Positions 9,921-21,238 of a stretch of 64,000 bases of DNA are shown here, one piece after another (positions within the stretch are counted from its first letter, which is position 1; the number at the start of each line of letters is the position of its first letter). Made by a program: the position numbers and the translations under genes. The notes under the pieces are model-generated. The model saw only the letters and a program-made list of their open reading frames with translations, was not told where the DNA came from and did no database searches. The DNA comes from Halorussus lipolyticus (GTDB taxonomy: Archaea > Halobacteriota > Halobacteria > Halobacteriales > Haladaptataceae): NCBI RefSeq assembly GCF_029338375.1, contig NZ_CP119804.1, positions 1,302,001-1,366,000 of the forward strand. Direction: 5' to 3'.

Positions 9921-11318
9921 ATGACAGAACTCAGTCGTCCGGACGACGGGAATCAGGCGGACGAGCGGTCAGGGTCCGACGCCTCCTCGGCCGAGCGCCC
10001 GCCGGGACCCTCGGGCCTGCCGGTCGTCGGTTCGACCCTCACGGCGGGACGCGACGGTCTCGGGTTCACCGACACGCTGGTGGCCTACGGCGACCTCGTG
10101 GGCTACGACGCCTTCGGCGAGGAGATAGTCGCGGTCTTCGACCCCGAGGTGGTCGAGACGGTGCTGGTCGCCGAGAGCGACGCCTTCGTCAAGGGCGCGT
10201 TCGAGATGGCGCTGGGCGAACTGGTCGCGCCGGAGGGACTGGCCTTCACCGAGGGCGAGCAGTGGCGACGCCAGCGGACCGCACTCCAGTCGTCGTTCAC
10301 GCCCGACAAGATTCGGGGCTACGCCGACGAGATGGTCGAACGAACCGCCGTGATGGCCGACGGTTGGGACGACGGCGAGGAGGTCGAACTCGGCGACGCC
10401 TTCGCGGACCTCACCCTTCGCATCCTGACGCGGGCGCTGTTCGACCTCGATTTCGACGCCGAGAGCGGCGCAGTCGTCCGCGAGGCCGCCGACGCGATTC
10501 ACGGGGTCGTGGACCGCTTCGGCCTGCTGACCTTCCTGCCGGAGTGGGTCCCCACGCCAGTCGAGCGCCGGTATGACCGGGCGATGACCGACCTCGACGC
10601 GATGGTGGACGAACTCGTCGCCGAGCGCCGGACCCAGTCCGCCGACAGCGAGGGCGACGACCTGCTGTCGCTGTTGGTCGCGGCCGCGGACGCCGAGGAG
10701 GTCGGCGTGAAACCCGAGGAGGTCCGGGACCAACTCGTCACCTTCCTGTTCGCGGGCCACGAGACGACCGCGACGGCGCTGACCTACGCCTGCTGGCTGT
10801 TGGCGGGCAATCCCGACGCCCGCGAGCGCCTCGACGCCGAACTCGACGCGGTGGTCGGCGACCGGGACCCCACCTTCGCCGACGTGCCCGCCCTCGACTA
10901 CACCGAGCGATTTATCCGGGAGGCCCTGCGCCTCTACCCGCCGATTTACGCGATTTACCGCCAGCCGAAGGAGGACGTGCTCCTCGATGGCTACGGAATC
11001 ACGACCGACACCACGCTCCAACTGTCCATCTACGGCATCCAGCGCGACGAGCGGTGGTGGGACGCGCCCGACGAGTTTCGGCCGGAGCGATGGACAGACG
11101 AAAAACAGCCTGATGACCGGCCAGAGTACGCCTACTTCCCGTTCGGCGGCGGACCTCGACATTGCATCGGGATGCGCTTCGCCATGACAGAGTTGAAACT
11201 CGTGCTGGCGACGTTAGCGCGGCGCGTGGAGTTCGAGCGCGTGACGGAGGAACTGGACATTTCGATGGGCCTGACGCTGAGTCCGGGGGATGTGGAGGTT
11301 CGTGTTCGGGACGTTTGA
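9921..11318 (+). CDS. Cytochrome P450
   Basis: The 465-residue haem monooxygenase shows all class signatures: the I-helix FAGHETTATA, the ExxR motif in EALRLYPP, PERW, and the haem loop FGGGPRHCIG with the ligand Cys near residue 415. It has no membrane anchor, so it is soluble, and needs an external ferredoxin-type electron donor; none is encoded nearby. The N-terminal 30 residues are acidic and disordered before the conserved PPGPSGLPVVGS. The ATG at 9921 follows a TATA-like stretch near 9858-9868. The substrate (lipid, isoprenoid or xenobiotic) cannot be told from the sequence. Confidence 0.92.
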   Translation: MTELSRPDDGNQADERSGSDASSAERPPGPSGLPVVGSTLTAGRDGLGFTDTLVAYGDLVGYDAFGEEIVAVFDPEVVETVLVAESDAFVKGAFEMALGELVAPEGLAFTEGEQWRRQRTALQSSFTPDKIRGYADEMVERTAVMADGWDDGEEVELGDAFADLTLRILTRALFDLDFDAESGAVVREAADAIHGVVDRFGLLTFLPEWVPTPVERRYDRAMTDLDAMVDELVAERRTQSADSEGDDLLSLLVAAADAEEVGVKPEEVRDQLVTFLFAGHETTATALTYACWLLAGNPDARERLDAELDAVVGDRDPTFADVPALDYTERFIREALRLYPPIYAIYRQPKEDVLLDGYGITTDTTLQLSIYGIQRDERWWDAPDEFRPERWTDEKQPDDRPEYAYFPFGGGPRHCIGMRFAMTELKLVLATLARRVEFERVTEELDISMGLTLSPGDVEVRVRDV

Positions 11319-11478
11319 GAAATAAAATAGTTTGTTTTAGAATTGTATTTGTTTGTTAAGCTAGTGTATGTCTTTCTCAGTTGTATCGTAGTGTTCGAGA
11401 AGACAATAGGACAGGAGATGTGATTTCGAAAGCCCTCGCGCTCGGAGCCACAGGAGCCGACCAGACCGCAATGTCTTC

Positions 11479-11600
11479 GAAAGCCCTCGCGCGGTTCGCG
11501 GTCTCTCAGCGACATATCGCGGCCCTCTCCGCACCGCCCGGTCCGCGATAGGGGTCGCTGAGGCGACCAAGTAGAACGCGAACCGCGCTCGCCCTTTCAG
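11479..11600 (+). repeat. Dispersed nested-hairpin repeat, family 1, copy 2
   Basis: Begins GAAAGCCCTC and ends GCCCTTTCAG. It contains three nested inverted repeats: GCGCGGTTCGCG (11489-11500) with 11577-11588, CTCAGCGAC (11505-11513) with 11554-11562, and TATCGCGG with CCGCGATA in the centre. A partial second start (GAAAGCCCTCGCG) lies about 50 bases to the left. To the right the sequence TTCACCGGCCGAAA.CGGTCG recurs after the truncated copy near 53145. The whole gap 11319-11720 holds no gene. Confidence 0.7.
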
Positions 11601-11720
11601 TCCGCCGAGGGGCGTGGACTGGGACACCGGCCGCAACCTGTCGGCTATTTCACCGGCCGAAACCGGTCGATAGGGGCGCTACTCGAAAACCACGAAAAAT
11701 AATCTCCCCGGCGCGCGTCC

Positions 11721-12030
11721 TTAGAACCGGTCGGTCCGGCCCGAGGACGCCCACGCATCGGTCGGCGCACCCTTCGGAACCCGTCCCGCTCGGCCCTGAA
11801 GCCCGCGGAGGCGGCCCGCGAACGACCACCGCTTGCCCTGCCACGTCTCCTCGTCGTCCGCGGCCTCTGCGGCGGCCGCGGCCTCTTGGTCCCGGAGGTG
11901 GGCACCGATGGCGACAGCGATGGCGGCGGCCTCCTCGTCGGTGGCGTCGTCCGGGATGGTCACGTCCACGCCGGCGAGGGGGTCGTCGGACGCCGAGGCA
12001 TCGGCGGCCTCCTCGTCGGACGCGGCCTCC

Positions 12031-12050
<20 letters not shown>
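11721..12050 (-). CDS. pccX: Small third subunit of the acyl-CoA carboxylase (PccX-like)
   Basis: A 109-residue protein: an acidic Ala/Asp/Glu-rich N-terminus, then '[25 protein letters not shown]', which resembles the epsilon-type helix of carboxylase small subunits, then a Trp-containing basic tail ([17 protein letters not shown]). The ATG at 12050 overlaps the end of pccB by 20 bases, so they are cotranscribed and probably coupled. In Haloferax mediterranei a small protein in this position (PccX) is a required third subunit of propionyl-CoA carboxylase; the assignment here rests on position, size and the helix motif. Confidence 0.8.
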
Positions 12051-13581
<1,531 letters not shown>

Positions 13582-13657
13582 GCTCGTCGAACCCTCCGAT
13601 GGCTACTCATTGGGCGAGTTGAGGGCCACGGGGCGGAAAAGCATTGCTAAAGAGAAG

Positions 13658-15022
13658 TTAACCGACCAGCGAGAGCGCGAGGTCGGTCAGCGAGACACCG
13701 GCCAGCGAAAGCAAGTTGACCGCGAGCGTGCCGGCGAGGAACAGCGGGAGAATCGTCCGGACCGACCAGAGCCACGCCGGACCGACCGACTGGACCCGCG
13801 ACCCTGCGCCGGTCGAGTACTCGGTGAGGGCGTCCTTGCCCAGCACCCACCCGACGAAGACGAGGAAGCCGACGAGACCGGTCGTCAGCATCAGGTCCAC
13901 GAGCGTTCCCGCGACGAAGCCGAACAGCGCGGGATTCAGCGCGTTCGCACTCCCGGTCAGCAGGACGAGGCTCGCAATCGAGAGCGTCGCACTCCGGCGA
14001 GAGACGCCGTGTTCGTCCACGAGGTAGGCGACCGGGATTTCGAGCATGCTGATGGACGACGACAGCGCCGCGAGGACGATGACGCCGAAGAAGACGACTG
14101 CGAGGAGTTGGCCGAGGGGGACCTGCGAGAACGCGCCGGCCAGACTCACGAATAGCGCGCCGGGGCCGCCGCCGGACGCCGCCGGGCCGGTCAGTTCGCC
14201 GAAGGTGGCGAACAGCAGGGGGAAGACCACGAAGCCCGCGAGGACGCCGACGCCGGTGTTCAGCACTGCGATGAGGCTCCCGTCCGAGGCCAGATTGTGG
14301 TCGTCGCCGAGGTAGGAGGCGTAGGTAATCATTGTGCCGACGCCGAGCGAGAGGGTGAACAGGGCCTGTCCGGCCGCCGCGCCCAGCACGTCGAAGAAGT
14401 TGGCTCGGAGGTAGCCGGCGTCGAAGTCCAAATAGAACGAGAGGCCTGCACCTGCGCCGGGCCGAGTTATCGCCCACCCGGCCAGCGCGACCAGCAGAAC
14501 CACGATTGCGGGCATCATGATTTTGGTCGCCTTCTCGATGCCGTCCCGAATCCCGCCGACCACGACGAGGGCCGTCAGCGCGAGGAAGCCGATGTGGAAG
14601 CCGACCGCGCCGAGACCGTAGTCGATGGCCTTGAAGTATTCGCCGGGTGCCCCGAAGTACCCGCCGGTGAAACTGGCGACGAAGTACCGGAGAATCCATC
14701 CGCCGACGACGCTGTAGAACGACAGCAGGACGATTGCGGTCACGACGCCGAACAGGCCGACCGCGCCCCACGATTTCGAACCGGACGAGAGCCGGTAGAG
14801 CGCGCCAGCAGGGTTGCGCTGGGAGCGCCGCCCGATGACGAACTCCGCCAGCAAGCCGGGGACCCCGACTAGCAGGACGATTGCGAGATATACGACCAGA
14901 AACGCGCTTCCCCCGTTTTCGGCTGTCATCCACGGGAAGCGCCAGACGTTACCGAGTCCGACCGCGCTCCCGACCGCGGCGAGGATGAAGCCGAGCCGGG
15001 TGCGCCACGATTCACGTGCCAT
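13658..15022 (-). CDS. NSS-family (LeuT-fold) sodium-dependent transporter, copy 1
   Basis: A 454-residue membrane protein with the neurotransmitter:sodium symporter signature in helix 1 (GSAVGLGNVWRFPW), followed by ENGGSAFLVVYL and the IL1 stretch 'EFVIGRRSQRNP'. About 11-12 hydrophobic helices are visible. Prokaryotic members move amino acids or related amines with sodium. The ATG at 15022 (MARESWRTRLG) is preferred over an upstream GTG that adds six residues. A paralogue follows 275 bases upstream on the same strand (15298-16632). Confidence 0.9.
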   Translation of the reverse strand: MARESWRTRLGFILAAVGSAVGLGNVWRFPWMTAENGGSAFLVVYLAIVLLVGVPGLLAEFVIGRRSQRNPAGALYRLSSGSKSWGAVGLFGVVTAIVLLSFYSVVGGWILRYFVASFTGGYFGAPGEYFKAIDYGLGAVGFHIGFLALTALVVVGGIRDGIEKATKIMMPAIVVLLVALAGWAITRPGAGAGLSFYLDFDAGYLRANFFDVLGAAAGQALFTLSLGVGTMITYASYLGDDHNLASDGSLIAVLNTGVGVLAGFVVFPLLFATFGELTGPAASGGGPGALFVSLAGAFSQVPLGQLLAVVFFGVIVLAALSSSISMLEIPVAYLVDEHGVSRRSATLSIASLVLLTGSANALNPALFGFVAGTLVDLMLTTGLVGFLVFVGWVLGKDALTEYSTGAGSRVQSVGPAWLWSVRTILPLFLAGTLAVNLLSLAGVSLTDLALSLVG

Positions 15023-15297
15023 TGACACACAGTCGCTCACATGGCCATAAGAGTTTTTCGAGTTACGAATCGTTAATTCGAAAATACGACGTTCTTTCGG
15101 GCGTGATTCGGTATTTCTATCGAAGGCACCCGGAGTTCTTCGGAGATGGTCCTACGAAGCGTAGATTCACCCCCGCGTATCCGGACATCTGACTACGATT
15201 CTTAACCAAGCTGTCGAGAGTGACGAGAAACTAACGAGTGGAGCATCGCGCACGACGAAAAAAGAAACGACGAGCAGTCTGCGGTGTTCGGTCGGTT

Positions 15298-16632
15298 CTA
15301 GAAGTACGCTCCCGACGCGAGACCGGTGTAGAGCGCCTCGACGCCGAGGTAGAGGGTCACGATGACCGCGACGGGGACGACGAGTCGGACCCACCACAGC
15401 CACGCCGAGGTGAACGACTCGCCGACGGACGAGCCGCGGCCGAGTTCGTCCACGGCCTCTCGGTCGGCGACCCAGCCGACGAAGACGGCCAGAAGCAGGA
15501 CCGAGATGGGGAGCAGAAGCTTGAACACCAAGTCGTTGTAGAACCCGAGCCACGAAGTGCCGAACGTCGCGGGCACGCCGATGACGGCGATGAGGCCGCC
15601 CATCGCCACGGCAGTCGTGGAGCGCTTGTAGCCGTAGTTCTCGCTGACGTAGGACACCGGGACCTCCAGTAGGCTGATGGAACTGGAGAGGGCGGCGAAC
15701 AGCAGGACGGCGAAGAAGAAGAAACCGATGATGCCGCCTGCCGGCAGGCTACCGAAGGCACCAGCCAGCGCCACGAACGCGGTACCGGCACCGCCACCTG
15801 CGCCCTCTGCGCCGCCCGTGGCGAACAGGATGGGGAAGACGACGAAGCCAGCGAGGAGCGCGATGAGGGTGTTGACGACGACGATAGCGCCGCCGTCGGC
15901 CGGGAGGCTGTCGTCGCGCCCGAGGTACGACGAGTAGGCTATCATCACGCTGAATCCGAGCGAGAGGGTGAAGAACGCCTGTCCCATCGCGGGCGGGACG
16001 ATGGAGCCGAAGTTACTGGCGATGACGCCGAAGTCCGGCGAGAGGTAGTAGCTGTACCCCTCGGCCGCGCCGTCGAGCGTCGTCGCCCATCCGGCGAGTG
16101 CGACGAGTAGGAGCAGAACGCCGGGAATCATGACCTTGGTCGCACGTTCGATACCGTCGGTGACGCCGGAGGCCACGATGCCGATGGTCAACACCATAAA
16201 CACGAGGTGGCCGCCGATTGCAGTCGGTCCCGAAGCGACAGAGCCGAAGTAGGCTCCGGCGTCGCCGAAGTACGCGCCGGTCGCGCTACCGAGGATGTAG
16301 CTGAGAACCCAGCCGCCGACGACGCTGTAGAACGACAGCGTGATGAGCGACGAGAACAGACCGAGGCCGCCGGTGAACGACCAGTTACCGTAGCCGATTT
16401 TTCCGAACGAAGCGATGGGGTTCTGCTCGCCGCGCCGACCGATGACGAACTCGACCATCATGGTCGGGAAGCCGATGAGGAACACGGCCAGCAGGTAGAC
16501 CACGAGGAAGGCCGCACCACCGTTCGCGGCGGTCTGGAAGGGGAACGACCAGATGTTCCCGAGACCGACCGCGCTACCGACTGCGGCGAAAATGAATCCA
16601 ATGCGACTCGTCCACGTTTCTCGTTGTGCCAT
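15298..16632 (-). CDS. NSS-family (LeuT-fold) sodium-dependent transporter, copy 2
   Basis: A 444-residue paralogue of the 13658-15022 gene: GSAVGLGNIWSFPF in helix 1, 'ANGGAAFLVVYL', 'EFVIGRRGEQNP'. The Arg-Phe pair after helix 1 in copy 1 (WRFPW) is WSFPF here: the arginine that forms the extracellular gate in LeuT is Ser in this copy, which may change gating or substrate. The ATG at 16632 (MAQRETW) matches copy 1; the upstream extension to 16719 is basic and unlike the family. The 275-base gap between the copies shows no gene. Confidence 0.9.
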   Translation of the reverse strand: MAQRETWTSRIGFIFAAVGSAVGLGNIWSFPFQTAANGGAAFLVVYLLAVFLIGFPTMMVEFVIGRRGEQNPIASFGKIGYGNWSFTGGLGLFSSLITLSFYSVVGGWVLSYILGSATGAYFGDAGAYFGSVASGPTAIGGHLVFMVLTIGIVASGVTDGIERATKVMIPGVLLLLVALAGWATTLDGAAEGYSYYLSPDFGVIASNFGSIVPPAMGQAFFTLSLGFSVMIAYSSYLGRDDSLPADGGAIVVVNTLIALLAGFVVFPILFATGGAEGAGGGAGTAFVALAGAFGSLPAGGIIGFFFFAVLLFAALSSSISLLEVPVSYVSENYGYKRSTTAVAMGGLIAVIGVPATFGTSWLGFYNDLVFKLLLPISVLLLAVFVGWVADREAVDELGRGSSVGESFTSAWLWWVRLVVPVAVIVTLYLGVEALYTGLASGAYF

Positions 16633-16773
16633 GTGTGTGAGGGTAGCTTTCAAACCACGCGGTATAAACGGAACGATTCGAAAGAGGGCGTGCGCTTTTT
16701 GCCGGAAGTTCTTTGACACGTCCAGTAGTCCGGCCGAAATTAGACGAACGTTCAGGCCGCGCCAGCGAGGAGT

Positions 16774-17493
16774 CTACGCCTCCCCGTAAACCGGGACTGC
16801 CGCGCCGCTGGTGACGCCGGTCGCGTCCGAGCAGAGGACCAGCACGGTTTCGGCGATGTCGGCGGGGTCCACCCACTTGTCGTGGTCGGCGTCGGGCATC
16901 ATCTCGCGGTTGGCGGGCGTGTCGATGACGCTGGGCATGACCGCGTTGGCTCTGACCTCGCCGGTGTGCTCCTCGGCGATGGTCTCGGTCAGCAGGCGGA
17001 CGCCGGCTTTCGAGGCTCTGTATGGACCATCTCCCTCGCCGCCTTCGAGCGAGGAGCGCGCCGAGACCGAGACGATGGCTCCGCCACCCGCCGACTCCCG
17101 GAGGTGCGGTAGGGCGTGCTTGCTGGCGAGGAACATCGTCTTGAGGTTCACGTCGAACAGCAGGTCGAAGGTTTCGGCGTCGGTCTCCTCGATTGGAGTC
17201 CCGCCGCGCCACGTACCGGCGATATTGGCGAGGTAATCGAGGCCGTCGTGGTCCGCCGTGACCTCGGAGACGACGCGCTCGACCTCGCTCTCGTCGGTGC
17301 AGTCGCCTTCGTAGAAGTGGACGCGCTCGCGGTCGGTATCGAGTTCGGCGTCCTCGTCGTCGGGCGCTACCATGTCCGCGGCGGCGACGGTTGCGCCCGC
17401 CTCGGCGAACTCCTCGCAGACCGCGCTTCCGAGTGCGCCGCTGGCACCGGTCACGAGTGCCACGTCGTCGGTGAAGTCGAAGGTGACGTTCAT
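16774..17493 (-). CDS. Short-chain dehydrogenase/reductase
   Basis: A 239-residue classical SDR: cofactor loop TGASGALGSAV, acidic residue after beta 2 (AADM) suggesting NAD preference, 'NIAG' in place of the common NNAG, catalytic Ser in VSARSS, and YRASK for the Tyr-Lys pair. The C-terminus (GAAVPVYGEA) resembles the usual 'G..i.vdGG' end. It is a cytoplasmic oxidoreductase of unknown substrate. It is separated from the NSS gene by 141 bases and diverges from the glycerophosphodiesterase gene. Confidence 0.88.
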   Translation of the reverse strand: MNVTFDFTDDVALVTGASGALGSAVCEEFAEAGATVAAADMVAPDDEDAELDTDRERVHFYEGDCTDESEVERVVSEVTADHDGLDYLANIAGTWRGGTPIEETDAETFDLLFDVNLKTMFLASKHALPHLRESAGGGAIVSVSARSSLEGGEGDGPYRASKAGVRLLTETIAEEHTGEVRANAVMPSVIDTPANREMMPDADHDKWVDPADIAETVLVLCSDATGVTSGAAVPVYGEA

Positions 17494-17626
17494 ACAGTCG
17501 TGGTAACGTCCCCTAATGGAATAAAAAGGGCGGCGCGGTCCTCATCGGACCGAACCGGACTCGGACTCCGCCAAATTCGGGGGCGGACCCCGGCCAGTTT
17601 TCCGGCGGGACCGCGAACCGCCGGCC

Positions 17627-18301
17627 ATGCGACTCGTCGCTCACCGCGGGTTCGCCGACCGCTACCCCGAGAATACGGTCCGGGCCTTCGAGGACGCCGC
17701 CACCGTCGCCGACTGGATAGAACTCGACGTGCGCCGGTGCGAGTCGGGCGAACTCGTCGTCTTCCACGACGACCGATTGGATAGGTTGACGGGCGCGTCC
17801 GGCCGGGTCGCCGAGACGCCGTGGGAGACGCTTCGGACGCTCGACGTGCTTGATTCTGGTGAGGAGGTTCCGGTCCTCGGAGACGCTCTCGCGGCGATTC
17901 CGGCGTCGGTCGGCGTCAACGTCGAACTCAAGGAGCGCGGTCTGTCTGCCGACGCGCTGGCAATCGCCGAGGAGGTCGGGAACGATGTGGTGGTCTCCTC
18001 GTTCGACGCCGAGACCCTGCGCGAGGTTCGGGAAGCGGACTCCTCGGTCTCGCTGGCGTTCATCACGAGGGAAGCGACCGGCGCGGTCGAAACCGCCCGC
18101 GAACTGGGGTGTGAGTTCCTGCATCCCCACTTCGAGGCGTGTCTCGACGCCGAGGACGACGCCGGAACGGGACTCGTAGCGCAGGCCCACGACGCCGGAC
18201 TGGAAGTCAATGCATGGACCGTGAAAACCCCCGAGGAGGCCGACGCGCTCCGGGCGGTCGGCGTTGACGGTCTCATCGCCGACTCGCCGGACGTGCGATA
18301 G
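17627..18301 (+). CDS. Glycerophosphodiester phosphodiesterase
   Basis: The 224-residue product begins MRLVAHRGF and has the GDPD family residues: His-Arg-Gly, PENT, IELDV with the metal acid pair, and FHDDRLDRLTG. It hydrolyses glycerophosphodiesters to glycerol 3-phosphate (or in archaea probably glycerol 1-phosphate lipid head groups) and an alcohol. No signal peptide is seen, so it is cytoplasmic. The C-terminus 'VDGLIADSPD' is the usual last strand. The gene stands alone between the divergent SDR gene and the YchF gene. Confidence 0.92.
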   Translation: MRLVAHRGFADRYPENTVRAFEDAATVADWIELDVRRCESGELVVFHDDRLDRLTGASGRVAETPWETLRTLDVLDSGEEVPVLGDALAAIPASVGVNVELKERGLSADALAIAEEVGNDVVVSSFDAETLREVREADSSVSLAFITREATGAVETARELGCEFLHPHFEACLDAEDDAGTGLVAQAHDAGLEVNAWTVKTPEEADALRAVGVDGLIADSPDVR

Positions 18302-18375
18302 AGTGGCGTGACAGGCGTTGACGACCGCGTTTCGGTTCGGGGACCTTTTTGTCGGCCACCCCTTCAACCGGACCA

Positions 18376-19569
18376 ATGAGTTACAAAATCGGCCTCGTGG
18401 GCAAGCCCTCGGTGGGCAAGTCCACGTTCTTCAATGCCGCGACGATGAACGACGTGCCCGAAGGGGCCTACCCCTTCACGACCATCGACCCCGCGGTGGG
18501 CGAGGCCTACGTCCGGGTCGAGTGCGCCGCGCCGGAGTTCGACGAGGAGTGTACGCCAAACGTCGGGTTCTGCGAGGAGGGCACCCGGTTCGTCCCGACC
18601 AAACTCGTGGACGTGGCGGGCCTGATTCCCGGTGCCCACGAGGGGGCCGGACTGGGCAACCAGTTCCTGACCGACCTCAACGAGGCCGACGTGCTGGTTC
18701 ACGTCGTGGACTTCTCGGGCAAGACCGACATCGAGGGCGAACCCACCGAAAATCACGACCCCCGCGAGGACATCGACTTCCTCGAAAACGAACTCGACAT
18801 GTGGTACCTCGAAGTGCTGGAGAAGGGCATCGACCGCTACGAGAGCGGGTACGACGGCAACGACGACGACATCGAGGTCGAACTCGCCGAGCAGATGAGC
18901 GCCTTCCGGACCAACAAGGACGAAATCAAGCGCGAAATCCTCTCGCTCGGTCTCGACTTGGACCCCGCCGAGTGGGACGACGACGACCGAGAGGACTTGG
19001 CCCGCGAAATCCGGAAGACGACCAAGCCGATGGTCATCTCAGCGAACAAGATGGACACCCCCGAGGCGCAGGAAAACTTCGAGGAGATAACGTCGGACCC
19101 CGAGTACGAGCATCTGACGGTCGTTCCCGCCAGCGCCCACGCCGAGAAGGCGCTCAAGCAAGCCGACGAGCAGGGTGCGGTCGAGTACCGACCCGGCGAC
19201 TCGGACTTCGAAATCGTCGGCGACGTGTCGGGCGACCAGCGCGAAGGTCTGGAAGCAATCGAGGAGTTCGTCGCCGAGTTCGAGGGCACCGGCGTCCAGC
19301 GCGCGCTCGAAGAAGCCCTGTTCGAGGAGTTGGGCCTCGTGCCGGTCTTCCCCGGCGGCGCGAACGGTCTGGGCAACGAGAACGGCGAGGTCCTTCCCGA
19401 CTGCTTCCTCCTGCCCGAGGGCGCGACGGCCGAGGACTTCGCCCACCACATCCACTCGGACCTCGGCGAGGGCTTCCTCCACGGCATCGACTGCCGGAGC
19501 AACCGGCAGGTCGGCGCTGACACCCAACTCGACAGTCGGGACGTTATCGACATCGTTTCGACCAACTGA
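18376..19569 (+). CDS. ychF: YchF/OLA1-type translation-associated ATPase/GTPase
   Basis: The 397-residue protein has the OBG-family G motifs: GKPSVGKST (P-loop), DVAGLIPGA (G3) and NKMD (G4), and a C-terminal TGS-like domain (EGATAEDFAHHIHSDLGEGFLHG). YchF proteins bind ribosomes and hydrolyse ATP rather than GTP. The archaeal form has an extra helical insertion after the G3 region, visible here as the acidic stretch near residues 130-200. The ATG at 18376 (MSYKIGLVG) is the family start; the longer frame adds nine unlikely residues. Confidence 0.93.
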   Translation: MSYKIGLVGKPSVGKSTFFNAATMNDVPEGAYPFTTIDPAVGEAYVRVECAAPEFDEECTPNVGFCEEGTRFVPTKLVDVAGLIPGAHEGAGLGNQFLTDLNEADVLVHVVDFSGKTDIEGEPTENHDPREDIDFLENELDMWYLEVLEKGIDRYESGYDGNDDDIEVELAEQMSAFRTNKDEIKREILSLGLDLDPAEWDDDDREDLAREIRKTTKPMVISANKMDTPEAQENFEEITSDPEYEHLTVVPASAHAEKALKQADEQGAVEYRPGDSDFEIVGDVSGDQREGLEAIEEFVAEFEGTGVQRALEEALFEELGLVPVFPGGANGLGNENGEVLPDCFLLPEGATAEDFAHHIHSDLGEGFLHGIDCRSNRQVGADTQLDSRDVIDIVSTN

Positions 19570-19839
19570 AAGCGCAAGGAGATTAATTAGTTGTCTCTAA
19601 GCAGTTTTTCTATTTCTTTAGAACGTATTTGGATATATTAGCAACGAGCGCCCGGCCGCGAGTGGCCGGGGATTCAGAAAAGTGTCTTTTCCGCTCTGGC
19701 TTGTCCGGTTTCGTCAGGTAACTCATGTTCTCCTCGGCGGTGCCTTGAGTTCGAGTTGATGAGACTCGACGCCGAGGAGTAAGTAGTCTCGGCCGACTAT
19801 TTTCCGACACGCTTTTCGGTGTACTCTGAGAGGGGCCGA

Positions 19840-19919
19840 GCGCGGTGTTACAGCACCGCGCGAAAAAGATGTCCGAGATGCTACTCTACTGTCGTAGCAG
19901 TACCGCGTACTGCCTACGA
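19840..19919. other. Two strong hairpins in the 523-base gap upstream of sucC
   Basis: GCGCGGTG (19840-19847) pairs with CACCGCGC (19854-19861) across a 6-base loop. About 30 bases on, TCGTAGCAGTAC (from 19892) pairs with GTACTGCCTACGA (to 19919) across a 3-base loop with one bulge. The gap runs from 19570 to 20092, is partly AT-rich, and has no convincing gene. The hairpins end 173 bases before sucC and could be a terminator pair, a small RNA, or a decayed mobile piece. Confidence 0.45.
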
Positions 19920-20092
19920 TACATCGCCTACTTCTACCGGCGACCATTTAAAATTGCCGATTACACCTATTCTCCCACTACCGAGGACTCCCGAACGACG
20001 CATGAGATTGAATCCCACAGAAAAGCGTCGCTGTCCCCGACGATTCCGATACTCCTAACTCTTGGGCGGGAAAAGTTGCGTGCGAGTCCAGA

Positions 20093-21238
20093 ATGAGATT
20101 ACACGAGTATCAGGCGAAGAGCGTCTTCGCCGACGCAGGAATTCCGACGCCGGACGCGACGCTGGCGTCGTCGGTCGAGGAGGTAGTCGAGGCCGCAGAG
20201 GACATCGGCTACCCCGTCGCCGTCAAGGCACAGGTACACGTCGGCGGTCGCGGCAAGGCCGGCGGCATCAAACTCGCCGAGAGCAAGGCGGAGGCCGAGG
20301 AGGCCGCCGAGTCCATCATCGGCATGGACCTCAAGGGCTACCACGTCGAGCGCGTGCTGGTCGAGGAGGCCGTGGACTTCAAGAACGAACTCTACGTGGG
20401 CGTGACCATGGACCGCGGCGAGGGCAAGCCCGTGGCGATGGTCTCGACCAAGGGCGGCGTGGACATCGAGTCCGTCGCCGAGGAGACCCCCGAAGCCATC
20501 GCGCGAGAACACATCGACCCCGCGTTCGGGATGCACCACTATCAGGCCCGCAAGGCGGTCTACGACGCGGGCGTCCCCCGAGAACTCGCCTCTGACGTGG
20601 CGAGCGTCCTCCAGACGATGTATCAGCTCTGGGACGACCGCGACGCCAGCGAGGTCGAAATCAACCCCCTGATGGTCACGGAAGACGACGAAATCATCGC
20701 GGCCGACGCCGTGATGAACATCGACGACGACGCCCTGTTCCGCCAGCAGGAACTCGCCGAGATGGAGGAGGAGACCTTCGAGGACGACCTCGAACGCAAG
20801 GCCGGCGAGTACGGCTTCGACTACGTTCGACTCTCGGGCAACGTCGGCATCATCGGAAACGGTGCCGGTCTGGTCATGACGACCCTCGACCTCGTGGACT
20901 ACTACGGCGGCGAACCCGCCAACTTCCTCGACATCGGTGGCGGCGCGAAGGCCGAGCGAGTCGCCAACGCGCTGGACATGGTGTTCTCCGACGAGAACGT
21001 CGATGCCGTGGTCTTCAACATCTTCGGCGGCATCACTCGCGGTGACGAGGTGGCCAAGGGTATCAACTCCGCGCTCGAACAGTTCGACGAGATTCCCAAG
21101 CCCGTGGTCGTTCGCCTCGCCGGGACCAACGCCGAGGAGGGCCGCGAGATTCTGAACGACGAACTCGTCACGGTCGAGGAGACCCTCGAAGACGCGGTTC
21201 AGCGCACGGTCGAATACTCCGAGGAGGAAGCACAATGA
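20093..21238 (+). CDS. sucC: Succinate-CoA ligase (ADP-forming), beta subunit
   Basis: The 381-residue protein starts [20 protein letters not shown], the classic SucC opening with ATP-grasp fold ([12 protein letters not shown]), 'EINPLMV' for the nucleotide-bound metal and '[18 protein letters not shown]', '[13 protein letters not shown]' in the ligase domain. With SucD it interconverts succinyl-CoA and succinate while making ATP in the TCA cycle. The stop overlaps the sucD start by four bases (ATGA), indicating translational coupling. The long upstream gap carries hairpins. Confidence 0.96.
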   Translation: MRLHEYQAKSVFADAGIPTPDATLASSVEEVVEAAEDIGYPVAVKAQVHVGGRGKAGGIKLAESKAEAEEAAESIIGMDLKGYHVERVLVEEAVDFKNELYVGVTMDRGEGKPVAMVSTKGGVDIESVAEETPEAIAREHIDPAFGMHHYQARKAVYDAGVPRELASDVASVLQTMYQLWDDRDASEVEINPLMVTEDDEIIAADAVMNIDDDALFRQQELAEMEEETFEDDLERKAGEYGFDYVRLSGNVGIIGNGAGLVMTTLDLVDYYGGEPANFLDIGGGAKAERVANALDMVFSDENVDAVVFNIFGGITRGDEVAKGINSALEQFDEIPKPVVVRLAGTNAEEGREILNDELVTVEETLEDAVQRTVEYSEEEAQ

